Part shown: in pieces, positions 1 through 11,977 of the stretch
How positions within the stretch are numbered: position 1 is the stretch's first letter
How the letters are laid out: every line of letters starts with the position of its first letter
Notes under the pieces: generated by a model
The model's input: only the letters and a program-made list of their open reading frames with translations
What the model was told of the DNA's origin: nothing
Database searches by the model: none
Position numbers and translations under genes: made by a program
NCBI GenBank assembly: GCA_947179485.1
Contig: OX359250.1
Span: 30,762,654-30,826,653, forward strand
Origin: Allacma fusca
Lineage: Eukaryota; Arthropoda; Collembola; Symphypleona; Sminthuridae
DNA: 64,000 bases
Direction: 5' to 3'

Positions 1-689
1 AAACTATATTATACTACAAGAGCTGTCAGAGAGATAATATATAATAAAGTGTGACAACTGGAAATAGGAATCAGCTCTTTGATGTTACTGGTGCTGATAA
101 GGGGACAAGAAAAAAACAAGGCAATGTACTTTTTTTTTTAAGTATGTACTCAAATTAGGGGATGAAGTCTGAGGACAAAATATACGCTGTAATGAAATAC
201 ACAGCACTTTCCAATCAAGTTTCAAGAGAGAGGAGTCTGCACTGAAATACGGTTTAGCAATGAAATAGAGTTCGCATACTGAAATAGAGTTCGCAAAAAA
301 AAAAAAATTCGCTTACTTTATCCGCTATCTCTCTGAGAGTGTGTGTGTGTGTGTCTGGATATTTGGGTTGCAAAGATACAACTGGCTCTCTCTCCGCAAC
401 GTAAACAACGTGACAGTCCTGAGTCTGCTGCTGGGAGTCCAACTAGTGTGCGAAATCTATCTCTGAAATGGCTTAGACCTGCATGGGTTAATCTTCTTAC
501 GATTTTTTCTCCTCGGATTTCCGGAATATCCGAAAGTAATATCTATCCCTTGTTATATTTAGATGTGACATCAGCGATATCCACAAAGACTGTGACTATA
601 CCACTTTTCTTAGCATTCCCTACTGCTCAGACTCAAAAAATGTTTACATCAAGCATATAAGTGTAGTAGTAGTAGTAGGCAGGCACTAC

Positions 690-725
<36 letters not shown>

Positions 726-3254
726 CCTTTCTAAAACTCCATCCACCTTCAGGACTTCTTTATACTGGTACAAAAAGATGTATATGCTCAGAGTGACTCG
801 TCGAGGAACAAGTATCCATTGGAGTTATTAGTGTTCCAATGAAAACCCCAAGTCGTAACAACACACGGCAAAAAGACTGAATAACACGATGAAGGTGCCA
901 AGGTCTTTCTTATGACTTCATACTTGGAGTATGTGTTCTCTCAACAGGAACATATGACTGCACTTTGTTGTACATAGCTTGAATGCAACTGTAGGGAAAT
1001 AAGGGGGATATAAACAATAATCAATTTTTAAGTATTCAAGGAGGTTCAGACCGTCCATGTACAAAAGAGCTCCGAGTCCCATAGTCATAGTCTAAAGTCA
1101 GAGTAAAGCACGACCTCCAGAACTCATCCCAATTTGATGGATAAAAGTCTCAGGAACTTTAAATTGAAATTAAACGTTACTTTAGTCATTTTCATTAGAG
1201 TCTCCTTTATTTATTTTTTTCCCTTTCTCTGGTCTATCAGCACAGCATAAGTACTAGATATACGAGGACTGCATATCAACTCAGGAGATTTCGAATATCC
1301 TCAAGTTATAAATATATCTCACATCTGGGCAATAACGACTTCGCTGCTTTATTGAAGGAAGCCCAGCTGGAAGAAGAGCAACTTGCACGTCCCATCTAAT
1401 CACATCCCCTGCTAAACTACACAAGTCAGAACTATGCATAAGGACAACCAAAAAATCTGCGCATATAGTCTCCTCTCATCCATGAGCTTTTGAGCCAAAA
1501 TGAGTCCCATACACATTATTTCAGAGCCTTCAATAACTTTTTCATCAAGTTCTAGCTCTCCAACTTGTGAGGCCGAAGGCTAGAACACTTCCCCACGTAT
1601 ATACACTCTGTAATTTCATTCCACAACCAATAAGGTGAGCAAGTGTTGAGTCAGATACAGCAAGACCCATGTTTTTATAATTCCCTCATGACAGCCCTCT
1701 AAAAAAGAGCTTTCCATGCTTGTCAGTAAATATGCAAATGGGGTAAATAAATATGCTAATCAATCCTCCTTTAAAAATGTCTCCGTATACCTGAACAATA
1801 TTTGCATACATGTTCCTCTCACGTAAATAAGAGTCATGAAGCCTCATTAGACCATTGCTTCAGCGGATGCTAAAATTCTCCATGAAATAATAAATGAAAA
1901 AAAGTGACACTTTACAAAATTCTCATCGGATTACATATCCACAAAAACAGCTCACTCCTCAACTCTCCTTTGGCAGTTTCTCCATAAACATCCAATTTTA
2001 AAAAACCAACATATTTACAAAATTAGACTCTCAACTCCCACAGGACCCAATACTCCATAATCATCTGAAATATTCCCCACACATGCTAAAAACTGTCACC
2101 AGCTAATTATGTCCCCATATGTCTCCTTAACATTAATACTATAGAGTCATCCGAGCTCCTGTTCACACATTGAAGGGGGTTTCCCATGAAAAAAAGGGGA
2201 TTTTTCTATACCCACTGTTCAAATAACAAATGATTGAGTTAATATTGACACTCTTTGGAACTTGGAACTGCATATAGAGTGCAAAAAAACCCCACTCCTG
2301 GCAGTATTTAAAGTAAGTATTACATTAGATATAAATGATTCATTCCGGCTTCCATATGTGTAATGATTGGACGTCGAACGCTGCGGTAGGTAAGGCCCTA
2401 TGCTTAACATGGAACGTACATACTAGGATTCCTCCCATGCAAACAGACGCGCGCTCCAAGACTTTCTCTCTCAATGAACCTTGTTTACATGTGGTTTGCA
2501 ATTATCGTTAACGTTGATTGCACTTGTTACTGCAAGTTTTGTGTATATAGTTTGTAGTTTGTAAAAAGGACTCCTGAACCATTCTCATCTCGTATACTAG
2601 CTTCCCAGCCTCTCTGGGCCCGAGTGGGAGATCATTCCAAGGAATCTTGCGCCTCTCTCAACTCTCTTCAATGGGCAGTGTGGATCTTCTTCGGCCTTGG
2701 AGAAAGTTCCTTGTGGAAGGGAGTTTCATTCATCTTTTAAAACACAAATAAAAAGTGACAAACGCACACACAAGAACTGCGTGACTCCCAGGGACAGACT
2801 CACTCTTTCTTGTATACCGGAAGTAGGGCACAATTGGCCCAGACAGAGATAACAAATTACGGAGTAAAAACCCTGTCACCTCTCTAACTTTTCCTCCAGC
2901 TTAAATATTGGGAAAAAAATTGTCATTTGGAGTTGTGGATTCAGTGTGACAATCACAGAAATCAAAGAAGTACTTAAATATTACTATACCATTAGAATTT
3001 TGATTTTATTTTTTGGGAGTAGATAGTGTTGTTGTGTGTATAGGAGGTCGTTAAGAGTACAAAAGTTGGTGTCAACATGTGATCTTTTAGATGTAGGTGG
3101 ATATAGACTTCTGTAAGATTGAGTATTACAAAAGTAGAGTTACAAAAAACTACAGTAGCCAGACAAACTAATCAACTCAAATGTTACAAACATTACATGC
3201 ATGTACACATCACTTGAGTATCTGGCAATCGGAACAATATTTGAAAGGATCATA
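1..3254. other. Upstream non-coding region of the PIX gene
   Basis: No coding region can be supported here. The open frames are short and carry no recognisable domain. Visible content is a (GT)n tract near 339-354, a (GA)n tract at 693-720, and long AT-rich sequence with many stops. The promoter and any 5' untranslated exon of the downstream PIX gene should lie here, but no core-promoter element is clear enough to assign. Confidence 0.5.
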
Positions 3255-3314
3255 ATGGAGAATCCCATTTTAGTTAAGGCCATTCATGCCTACACCCCCG
3301 TCAATAATGATGAG
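3255..3314 (+). CDS. PIX exon 1 (SH3 first half)
   Basis: It encodes 20 residues beginning MENPILVKAIHAY, the first beta strand of the SH3. The donor GTAATT follows at 3315 (phase 0). Confidence 0.85.
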
Positions 3315-6300
3315 GTAATTGTTCGTGTCGGATTTTTATTCAAAGTAAATTTAAGGTCATTTAATTTGCAATCCCTTTCATGTTTCTCTTATTTCTCTTC
3401 TCCAGCTCAAGCTTGCCAAGAATGACATCATCTCTGTGGCTCAGAAGGACGAGGGAGGATGGTGGGAAGGTACCATTTTGTCAGTAATATATGTCCAACG
3501 TCAGCTTGTGTGCTTCCGAATAAAAAATAATTATTATACAGAGGATTTTTATAAGTGGAGACTGCAGAAACTGAGTAGGGGAAGCAAATATTGAGGGTCT
3601 TGTTTCGAATTTTGTTACATAGTGAGGAAGATATTTTGCTAGAATTTATTACGGGGAGAAATAATTATGGAAGCAGTTATTTTTTAAATGATATTTTTGA
3701 CGCTCAATTTGTGGATTTTTGATGAATATGGCTGTGCAGTATTTATTATGGATAAAGATGATTTTAACAGGGATGAATAGTTTTGTGATCAATGTTGTTC
3801 CTGATATTCTTTGGAATAGGTACCCTGAATGGGAAGAGTGGGTGGTTCCCTTCAAACTATGTTGTTGAATTGGACGATTTGGATGGCAGTGATGTTGTTT
3901 CTAATGGAAATGCCTCTACACCAATGACATCCTTAGAAGTGTCCGCCTCCCAAAGAATAGAGTACAAGCGAATGGTGTTGGCTGATCTAATTGAATCTGA
4001 AAATGCTCATATAATGGAACTACAAGGAATGTGGGATAACTACTTGTTGCCACTTCGAAATGCTGAGATGTATGCTTGTCCCTTGTATTTGTAGAATCTT
4101 TTGTAGTATCTAAATTGGTGAGGAATGTGAAAAATTGGATGATAAATTTTAAATTTGAATAATATTTTAGATTAAAACCTACGGATTATGATATTTTGGT
4201 GGGAAACATACCGGAAATTCTTCAGTACCACTCCAGTATTCTTGTTCAGTTGAAGAAGGAGCAGGCGAAGTCTCATAAGGATCAACGTGTTGGGAAATTA
4301 TTCCTGGAAGGTGCCCTTAAATTAGAGAGTGTTCACAAAACCTACTGTTCGAACCATCCAAAAGCTATTCAGGTGCTGGAGAGGCACAATGATGCTCTCA
4401 AGGAATTTATGGAGTCGAAAGGAGCGAGGCAGCCGGGTGTATTGGTCCTGATCGTGACTCTAAGTCAACCATTTCGACGACTGGAGAAGTACCCAACGAT
4501 GTTGCAAGAGCTGGAGAGGCATATCGAGGAAAATCATAAAGATCGAGGAGATTTGCAGCGTTCCATTGAGTACTACAAACAAATTGATGTGAGTCTCATG
4601 TATTCAGTCAAAGATCTATCTCACTATGTCTACTCCACATGATATTCTCTAATATCATATATTGCAGTAGTTCTTTGACTTCGGAGTCTTCCTGTAGGTT
4701 TGGGTTTGTACTAAAATCTGGTATTTTGGCTTTGCTCTCTTGTTAGAAAAATTGTGGCGTGATTCGGAAACAGAAGGAAATGGAGTTGGAAGTTTTAGGG
4801 GGTACAATCAAAGGCTGGGAAGGGACAGATGTGTCACTTCTAGGGGAAATTTACCATATGAATCTTGTCCACATCGGTAATTACGTCAATTTTGTTTAAG
4901 AGCATTCTTTCCTCAAAGCATACATGAATAGTGCATTTTGTGAATCAAATTCTCGGGTATTTTTCAGGGCCGGATTTACAACCAAGATATTTCGTCTTGT
5001 TTGCCAATACTCTTCTTATCTTAACATACGTACCAGAATCAAATTCTCTAGTTTATGAAGGGAAAATTCCTGTCAGTGGTATCTTGCTCACGAATGTTCC
5101 CGACAAGGAAAATACCATAAATTCTTTCGAGATCGCTGGTAATTAAATAATAAAATCTCATATTTTGTATACAACATGTTTGATAAATCTTAGAATTTGT
5201 ACAATTCTCCCGGAATTGTATATAAATTGTTGTTTTTGAATGAATGAAGGTCCAATGTTAGAGCCCATATTGGTCCGATGTTCCTCAAAAGAGTCCAAAG
5301 ACACTTGGTTGGAGCAGCTGACTCGAATTTTGCAGCTAAATCGATTTCCTTCATTTTCAGCATCACCTCAACAGGTACTAGAAAATTTCATTATGGATCG
5401 TCAGATAATCTGCACACATCGGCCTCTTCCTGAGATAACGACCCACCCTTCCGAAGCATTACACTACTACATAATGTATTTAAATTGCTTGGTTCAAGAC
5501 AAATGCAAAACACTTACAGGCAATTCTGACCTGTTGTTGCAAAACAAGCCATTCTCTTTCGTACATGACTCCGAAATACCAAGCGCTTTCAACAATGATC
5601 CTTCGTGCAATACTCAATTAGAAAATATGTTATTTGAGGTAGAGAAAGTAGATCCAATGTCCACGTGTGAGTGGATAATGTACACGTTTACTCTGAGCAA
5701 TAGCTTCATAGCGGAGCAAACTTTTTCTATAATGTGTAGGCTAAAACCAAAAGAGTGTTCCGATATAAATAAAGATGTAGGAGTATGTCCTTCAGTCGCT
5801 CCGGTGAGCCCTGCATCGTCCGTAAAAGATGACTCAGGACGAAGTAAATCCAAAAATGTCCGCGGATGTTTAGTCCGACAAGACGCATTTGATTATGGTG
5901 ACGAAGACATTGTTGATGAAAATCAGAATTACCTATAAAAATGTTTTTTTAAAGAAATTCTTCTTAAATACATGACTTTTCTGACAGTATTACAACCTCT
6001 TCTTGCAAACTTAACAGATAATTCAGTAATGATATCTAGTCTGGGAAATGCTTTGTACAAATTTTAAATCTCGTCTAACATTAACAATTATTTGAGATGT
6101 TGAGAATTATTACTCCTTAATAAATTAATGCTTTGAGATATGGCATTGATCGCTCAAATGGGAAAATCGATGACTTAATTGTTTTTTATTGCAGTGTATA
6201 TGATACAATTAACTGAATGATATTGTTCGTGTTGGTACATTTATGTTTGATTCTGAATTTAATTTAATTTTTATCCCATATAGTCATTCGGTCACCTAAC

Positions 6301-7283
6301 CCCTCCCGTACAAGCTTGGAACATTGCACGCTTAAGACCAGCACCTCCATTTAACCCCTTTTTATCCGATTGTTTAAGAAATGTGACCAAGCCCAAGGTT
6401 AGCAAAGCCGACAAAAGTTCATCAACATCGTCCCTTCACGCTGGTATCAATGGTAATATTTCCTTGCCCATGCCTCCCGTCACTAACGAAGATGATTTAG
6501 CTGTCCTGAGCATCGTGGACGCCTTCTGTACGAAAACAAGACAGATATCGGGTAAGGCTTTGTTTTTGCTCTTGAGTTGCTGCATGTTCACAATCAATTA
6601 ATTTAATAGTCAGCATGGATTATTTTAATGCCCTTCGCATGCTGATAAGCCATTGTGTTCCACAGCACACGTACATACATTTATGTAGGTACTATGTTTT
6701 TTTTTGGCAGAGCTTGTCAATAGTTCTGTTGCCATCACTAATTTTTTGATGAGTTGCTTATTTATTTCTATATTGATTCGTCCAGCTTCTATTAGTCCGG
6801 CCATCATCGTCAAGCCTGCTTTGCCAAGTGGACCAGAGAAATTGCCTCGGTAAGTTTTAGAGCTATTTTAATCATTAAACTTTATCTCACCTTTGATCAT
6901 TTTTTCACTTTGTCCTCAGCACCAGGTAAACGTTATCTGCATGAATTTAATTCTCAAAATTATGCTCCAGATTTTATTTGATTTAGCGTGCTTGCCCTTT
7001 AAAAGGCAATATTAATTTGCTATCCGATTATGCAGGAAGGGTGTATTTAAACATCCAGTAGTTGATATTTTTGATAATTTTGTTTGCATCTTTGTTTAAT
7101 TCCGATTGTGACAGAACCCTGACGGACTTGGTAATGCTCCTGGGCGAAGAGGTCCGATCCCTGAAGGCCGCTATGGTCAAAGTGAGTGGTCAACTGGAGG
7201 AAGAGCAGAAAGCACGGAAAACTATGCATAATTTGATTACAACAAATTGCAAAACATGTGGTTGTGTTTCCTACAAACCTTAG
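3255..7283 (+). CDS. PIX-family Rho guanine nucleotide exchange factor (beta-PIX/ARHGEF7-like), ten coding exons
   Basis: PIX proteins activate Rac/Cdc42. They bind PAK through an SH3 domain and GIT scaffolds through a C-terminal segment, acting at focal contacts and synapses. Exons read as 3255-3314, 3406-3469, 3820-4069, 4171-4588, 4747-4876, 4968-5138, 5250-5374, 6284-6551, 6786-6849 and 7115-7283. Every intron is GT-AG and every phase joins, giving 572 codons plus TAG. Domains are SH3 at residues 5-60 ([20 protein letters not shown] is diagnostic), DH about 90-267 (LVGNIPEIL), PH about 284-392, a GIT-binding-like segment around VLSIVDAFCTKTRQ, and a coiled coil at 518-550 containing LEEEQKARK. 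No CH domain precedes the SH3. The start was chosen because MENPILVKAIHAY opens the SH3 directly. An earlier in-frame alternative start cannot be excluded. The arthropod orthologue is often called dPix or rtGEF. Family assignment is very secure; the exact exon set is inferred. Confidence 0.93.
3406..3469 (+). CDS. PIX exon 2 (SH3 core)
   Basis: The acceptor is a strong pyrimidine tract ending TCTCCAG. The exon encodes LKLAKNDIISVAQKDEGGWW and stops one base into the Gly codon. The donor is GTACCA. Confidence 0.9.
3820..4069 (+). CDS. PIX exon 3 (SH3 end, linker, start of DH)
   Basis: It completes the SH3 with [18 protein letters not shown], then an acidic/Ser linker, then the first DH helix (YKRMVLADLIESENAHIMEL). 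It ends with two bases of an Ile codon before donor GTATGC. Confidence 0.9.
4171..4588 (+). CDS. PIX exon 4 (DH domain)
   Basis: It carries most of the DH domain, including LVGNIPEIL, the PFRRLEKYPTMLQELERH helix that is the conserved DH signature, and the final helix SIEYYKQID. The donor GTGAGT at 4589 is in phase 0. Confidence 0.92.
4747..4876 (+). CDS. PIX exon 5 (DH-PH junction)
   Basis: The acceptor TTGTTAG precedes KNCGVIRKQKEMELEVLGG, the basic linker into the PH domain, followed by the first PH strands. It ends one base into a Gly codon. Confidence 0.88.
4968..5138 (+). CDS. PIX exon 6 (PH domain)
   Basis: It encodes central PH strands (PRYFVLFANTLLILTYVP, then the segment ending NSFEIAG). 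The acceptor is TTTTCAG and the donor GTAATT; the phase agrees on both sides. Confidence 0.9.
5250..5374 (+). CDS. PIX exon 7 (PH C-terminal helix)
   Basis: It ends the PH domain with the conserved Trp helix (SKDTWLEQLTRIL). The donor is CAG|GTACTA at 5375. The frame stays open through this donor to 5938, see the separate entry. Confidence 0.85.
5375..5938 (+). CDS. Candidate alternative PIX C-terminus by read-through of intron 7
   Basis: Seen directly: the PH exon frame continues without a stop for 187 codons past the donor and ends at TAA 5936-5938. A consensus AATAAA lies at 6119-6124, still inside the intron. An unspliced transcript would encode 593 residues, lacking the GIT-binding and coiled-coil regions and ending ENQNYL. 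The extension shows no domain I recognise. It has a Ser/Asp-rich part near its end and an acidic tail (DYGDEDIVDEN). At this base composition an open frame this long at one fixed position is unlikely by chance. Use as a real isoform is inference. A missed splice plus conserved retained coding is an alternative. Confidence 0.45.
   Translation, partial: VLENFIMDRQIICTHRPLPEITTHPSEALHYYIMYLNCLVQDKCKTLTGNSDLLLQNKPFSFVHDSEIPSAFNNDPSCNTQLENMLFEVEKVDPMSTCEWIMYTFTLSNSFIAEQTFSIMCRLKPKECSDINKDVGVCPSVAPVSPASSVKDDSGRSKSKNVRGCLVRQDAFDYGDEDIVDENQNYL
6119..6124 (+). terminator. AATAAA polyadenylation signal inside PIX intron 7
   Basis: A consensus hexamer lies 180 bases beyond the read-through stop codon. 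It would support a short isoform ending here, but in AT-rich sequence the hexamer alone is weak evidence. Confidence 0.3.
6284..6551 (+). CDS. PIX exon 8 (proline-rich linker and GIT-binding-like segment)
   Basis: The phase-0 acceptor ATATAG is followed by SFGHLTPPVQAWNIARLRPA, which resembles the PIX linker after the PH domain. Later comes DDLAVLSIVDAFCTKTRQ, matching the family pattern of an Ile/Val-rich helix followed by CTxxKTRQ. The donor is GTAAGG. Confidence 0.82.
6786..6849 (+). CDS. PIX exon 9 (short linker exon)
   Basis: A 64-base exon reading ASISPAIIVKPALPSGPEKL. The acceptor is GTCCAG and the donor GTAAGT. Both phases fit its neighbours, which is the main support. Confidence 0.72.
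7115..7283 (+). CDS. PIX exon 10 (C-terminal coiled coil)
   Basis: It encodes the trimerising coiled coil (TLTDLVMLLGEEVRSLK, then GQLEEEQKARKTMHNLI) and ends NCKTCGCVSYKP before TAG. The vertebrate PDZ-binding tail is absent; the end is Cys-rich instead. Confidence 0.88.
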
Positions 7284-7497
7284 CTATATTTTATATATCT
7301 AATTGTGTACACGCTTCCTATAATTATTACTCGCAAAGGCTTACTGTTGTCAAAGTTATTTACGATACTTAAAAGTTAGTCCTAAGTGTCTGACACGACT
7401 GACTTCAATATTTTGCATCTCAGATGCTATTGCTAATTTTAATCATGTGTAACCCTAACATACAAACGTAAGTTATTCGCCATATTTTTCCCAGGAG

Positions 7498-7503
7498 AAT
7501 AAA
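7498..7503 (+). terminator. AATAAA polyadenylation signal of the PIX gene
   Basis: A consensus hexamer 215 bases after the PIX stop codon, followed within about 40 bases by T-rich sequence. It is the best 3' end for the full-length transcript. Confidence 0.65.
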
Positions 7504-10279
7504 CACAGTTGTCAAAACACACGCTTTTATTTTATTTGCTCCGTCCCCTACACCTTCAGCCCTCCAGGGAGGTCATAAAAAGCTCGAAACCGTGTTCTTG
7601 GTCCCACTGCAATCTCCCCTATAAATGATAATGCAACCTTTTCCATGTGGTATACATGGACCAGCTGGAGAAAAATGTTCCATGAAATACTATATGCACA
7701 CGTACGGACATTTTTACGACCATTGACTTCTGGGATGCATAGTACTTTAGGAATTGACTTGTAGGATGGATAAAATATGAGGATGTTTTGACTTTTTCTG
7801 GGACCGGGATAAGGAACATGATCCTATGATGTGTATATGCATTCCAAATGATACCAAATGAGAGGAGGTGCAGTGAGGGGGATAGTCAAAGGTCTGGAGG
7901 ATCTCATCAGTGTTATTACATGTAGAAATTTTATTCTTACTCACAAATATTGAAACTCATGATTAATTTGGGGTAATGTAATTTTAATTGTTAGAGAATA
8001 TGAGAGTACATGATGATACTCCTTACACACGAAATATTCACGGTGTAGACTAGATATAGATATATATGACAATTCTGTTCCAGCACGACTATATGTATAT
8101 GTATAGTAATGCAGAGACAAATTATAGGAATTATTAAACTGGCCGGTGTATTTCCAAATACCTATATATATATGTCCCATTATATATAATTATTATAACA
8201 ATACGTGGATTTTACGCCGTCATTGTTCCAATGATTACAAAACAACTACTTTTTAGTAAATTACTTATTTACCAATATGATATTTCAGTTTTTTGGTAAG
8301 ACGTTTTTCTTTCTTCCTCATCTGACTTGCGACTGATTAAAACTAGATATATAGTTGTGTATAGCATGTCAACGCTTTACAAGGCTCCATATTTTACGTA
8401 CTCATATACTCAAAATCAACATTACTCTAAGCACACATAAGTAGTTTTATGTAGTAGCTATGGAGACTCAGTTAATACAATCCATACCCCTCCTTCCAAG
8501 GACTCTTTTATGTACCCTATGACTGTTCTTGTAAGTATACATTTTAATTACATAATAGTTTAGATTTCGAAAAATAGTACAAAGTGACCCTGGATAAATG
8601 CACTAGTACAAAGTTAATTGTGCCAGTGTCGCTCCATCAAAAAATCCCCCTGTCTTATATCTACCCCTTTTTAGTAAATAGTCCCCCTGACATATATGTT
8701 TTTTCCCCCCAGTGGGGAAAAAAGAAACCGCTCCTTGCATTTTGTTTCAAGACTGTCCTTATTACATACAGGTAAATATACTCCCTTCCCAAGCTACACC
8801 ATTATAGACAATAACAAGCGACATCAAGAGGAGCTTTCGCAAAAATTCTATAACACAACAATATAATAAATTAATTTTCCTGCCTTACTTTTACTCAAAT
8901 CTCAGGGACTAGTTTTGGCCTTTTGCAACAATATTGTTTTACGAATATCATTTTATTAACGTAAAAATAAATACATTCCCTACTCCAGCCCAGGTCCTAC
9001 TACGTATGGACGTGACACATGTATGTATCTGACGAGATTTAACAAAATTAACACAAGGAAGCGTGATTAGTATAAATTATGGATTGCGTCACATAAAACT
9101 ACCATCTTAATGATAATACTCAACTTTATCCCATCAAAGTTATCACTGGTAATACAGAATTTGATAATACCAACAGAAACACGTACACAAATCATATTGG
9201 GTTTAGACACACACAAAAAAAAACATTATATTCATTGAAATTTGAAACTCAAACAGGTACGAAATACCATACACACACATAATTCAAAAGCATTGAAGTA
9301 TATGTACAGTAACGAATTTAGTAAAACTACTTCATGGAAATTTATTAGGAAGGGGGAATAAAGTAACACAAAATAAAATGAATGAGATGTTATTAGTACA
9401 AGTCTAAAATATGAAACTAATCAAACACATTCTGTTGGTATACTTTGATTATATGTACTTGGACAATCAGACTCATATTTAGATATTTTTAACATTAACA
9501 ACATTCAACGACCTGTATACTCAATTATTACATATCAACAATAAGCTTGTCTTCCACAAATCGTCAAATCAGCGTAATTATAGGTACGGGATTTACTTCC
9601 ATGATTCAAAGAGGTCTGACAGATTTTTAGTCCGAGGCTCTTTCTTGTGTCTCTCCGCCTGGAATATGTATGTATATTCCAGGGTCTTAGGATACTCAAG
9701 AGGTCTCGGTCTCCAGAACAATCTTAGTTTGATTACAACTTGCTACTACTACAGCACATTTTTTTTATAGTACAAGTGGTTACTCCTATATATGTAAACA
9801 TAACGTACATACGTAGTAGTGTCTTGTACCCGCAACAGTGGAGCTGGCTTAAATGCATCATTACGTAATAATTATATTTTAGAACTGTGTGGCCAACAAG
9901 TAAAATAGACACATCCAGATTGTACTCACGATATTTGTATATTTTTATAAGAACTGGGGTTTTCATTTTCAAGGGATATTTTGTTACCCAAAATTCAGGG
10001 ATATGGGAAGGGGGGGGGGGGTTGAACCTGTCTCAACTTTACTACAATTCATATGAATCATACACGAACTTTTTTGCCCCATTGTGTGTAGAAGAGCATA
10101 TAGTCACTATTATTAAATAAGTTTCCAACGGAGCCTTTTTTTTGAGAAAAAACGTTGGACCACCAAAATACAAATACACGTATAAATGGTTGTGCACAAT
10201 GTACAATTTTTTTTAGCCGTGTACATATTGAAACGCGCGTGCTCATAAGTCGAGATTATTATTTCCTATAAACTGACTA

Positions 10280-10285
10280 TTTATT
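10280..10285 (-). terminator. Possible polyadenylation signal of the BTB zinc-finger gene
   Basis: TTTATT on the plus strand is AATAAA on the minus strand, the first such hexamer I see downstream of the BTB stop codon. Support is positional only. Confidence 0.25.
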
Positions 10286-11785
10286 TCGGAGACAATAATT
10301 ATTGTATATTTTAATAATGATAATAATAAAAAACGATAGTTAAATTTGCACCATTAACACCGATGTAACCGTTGGATCTACACAGTTCGTCTTAAACACA
10401 CGTTCATAATTGTTATGCGAAGGCTATTTATATATGTATGTCTCAAGTGGGTCGTCACTACTTTCAATATGGAAACAAACACTGTGTGTGTGTATGTGTG
10501 TAGAGGTAAGTGATATATAATTAATTGTCATTTTAAAATGAGAACAATAAATGGAAAAAATTATTTTCCTCATCTTCCATTATATAGTATTACTACAGAC
10601 TAATTTATACGTACGGTATCATATGTATACCCTTATTGTTAGTGGAAATCCCTGGATGACTTAACAACTTACGTCTACCAACTGGTATAAAATCTACAAT
10701 AATAATATTGTATTCTCAAAAATTCCTGTTTTTTTTTCTCGGGTATTATGGTAAATACCTACAGCACCACAACAACTTCTCATGTTCATGTATAATCAAA
10801 GCAAAATGCAACGGTTTCTGCTTCCCTACTATATGTACATAATAACCTTGACTTGAATAAATTATCAACCATCAAACCTAACATCTAAATGCACCACAAC
10901 GATTACAAACATACGTTTTAGTTAAGGTCGGATATATTCAGTATACGTATATAAATTACTGGCTTGCGTTACAAAAAAAAACTAGAACTTGAGAGACGTT
11001 AGCTGACTAAAACTTTCTTTTGGCTTGCTTGTTTTGTTGTGTAAACTTTTTTCAATTATAATAAACTTTGTTGGGGAGTATCCATTCCCTTTTATAGAAT
11101 AATACGAAAAAAAAATTACAGATGTGTTGCATTTTGTCACTTACATATTAATTCATTTATGTACATAATACCTGATAATACTAATAAATAATAAACTTCA
11201 CATAAATTAAGACAGGAATAAATGCGAAGGCTATGGATGTCGGCCTCAAAAACGAGAGAAGGATTTCTAAACTTATGTGTAGATAATTAGTATTGAAAAT
11301 GTTAAGAGGGAATCGGAAAGAGGGTGCTTCCAATTTGAAGTATGTAGTTTGGTAATTACTTATGTATGTATATATGTATGTATAATAATTAATTCCTATA
11401 ATAATTTAAATACTTCAAATAAAATAAATAAGTTTGACATTTTGATTGTTAGACAATTTCCAAGGGTTCGCTCAGGTTCTAAAAATATATATGTATGTGT
11501 ACCTATGCATGTACTTAAATGTTTATGTAGATATATGTAGGTAATTAGTAATAATTATATTTACGAAAACGCACTGGTACTTAAGTACACAAATAATGTT
11601 GGTAACAAAAGGATCTGCACAGATGGCGCTACAGACTAGCGATAACATGTTCCGTAGAGGGTTCGACCACGTCTTAAGAGCTACATTGCAAATCACGATT
11701 GAATTATAAATAGAATAAAAACGACGGGTTACTCAACAACAAATGAAGAAACTTGCGTTCCAGTTTTCCTTTTTTTTTTTTTGGT

Positions 11786-11830
11786 AGTTGTTGCTATTGT
11801 TGTTGTTGTTTTTTGTTGTTGATGTTTTGT
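11786..11830. repeat. Imperfect (GTT)n microsatellite
   Basis: GTT-rich run just downstream of the BTB gene stop, within its likely 3' UTR (AAC/CAA-rich in the transcript sense). Confidence 0.8.
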
Positions 11831-11977
11831 GTTACGTCCTTACAGACAAGAGTAATATAACATGCGTGCGGATTCTACTGCAAAAGTTTTTCATGTCGTA
11901 AATGTACATACGCTATATAACTAGATAATAGTAATAACAGCTTCTGATACTGCTGAGCTATTGTAACGTAAAAACAA

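Larger units (their letters stand above)
7504..11977. other. AT-rich intergenic / probable 3' UTR of the BTB zinc-finger gene
   Basis: There is no supportable coding region. The right-hand part should be the 3' UTR of the minus-strand BTB gene. The nearest minus-strand AATAAA I found below its stop is at 10280-10285, which would give a UTR of about 1.7 kb. A 9-bp inverted repeat (CTGGAATAT / ATATTCCAG, 6-base loop) lies at 9659-9682 and a run of ten or more G at about 10011-10021. Confidence 0.45.

Noticed and set aside
343-660. 105-codon plus-strand frame
   Set aside because: No domain, includes a GT microsatellite and lies in AT-rich sequence; length is within chance.
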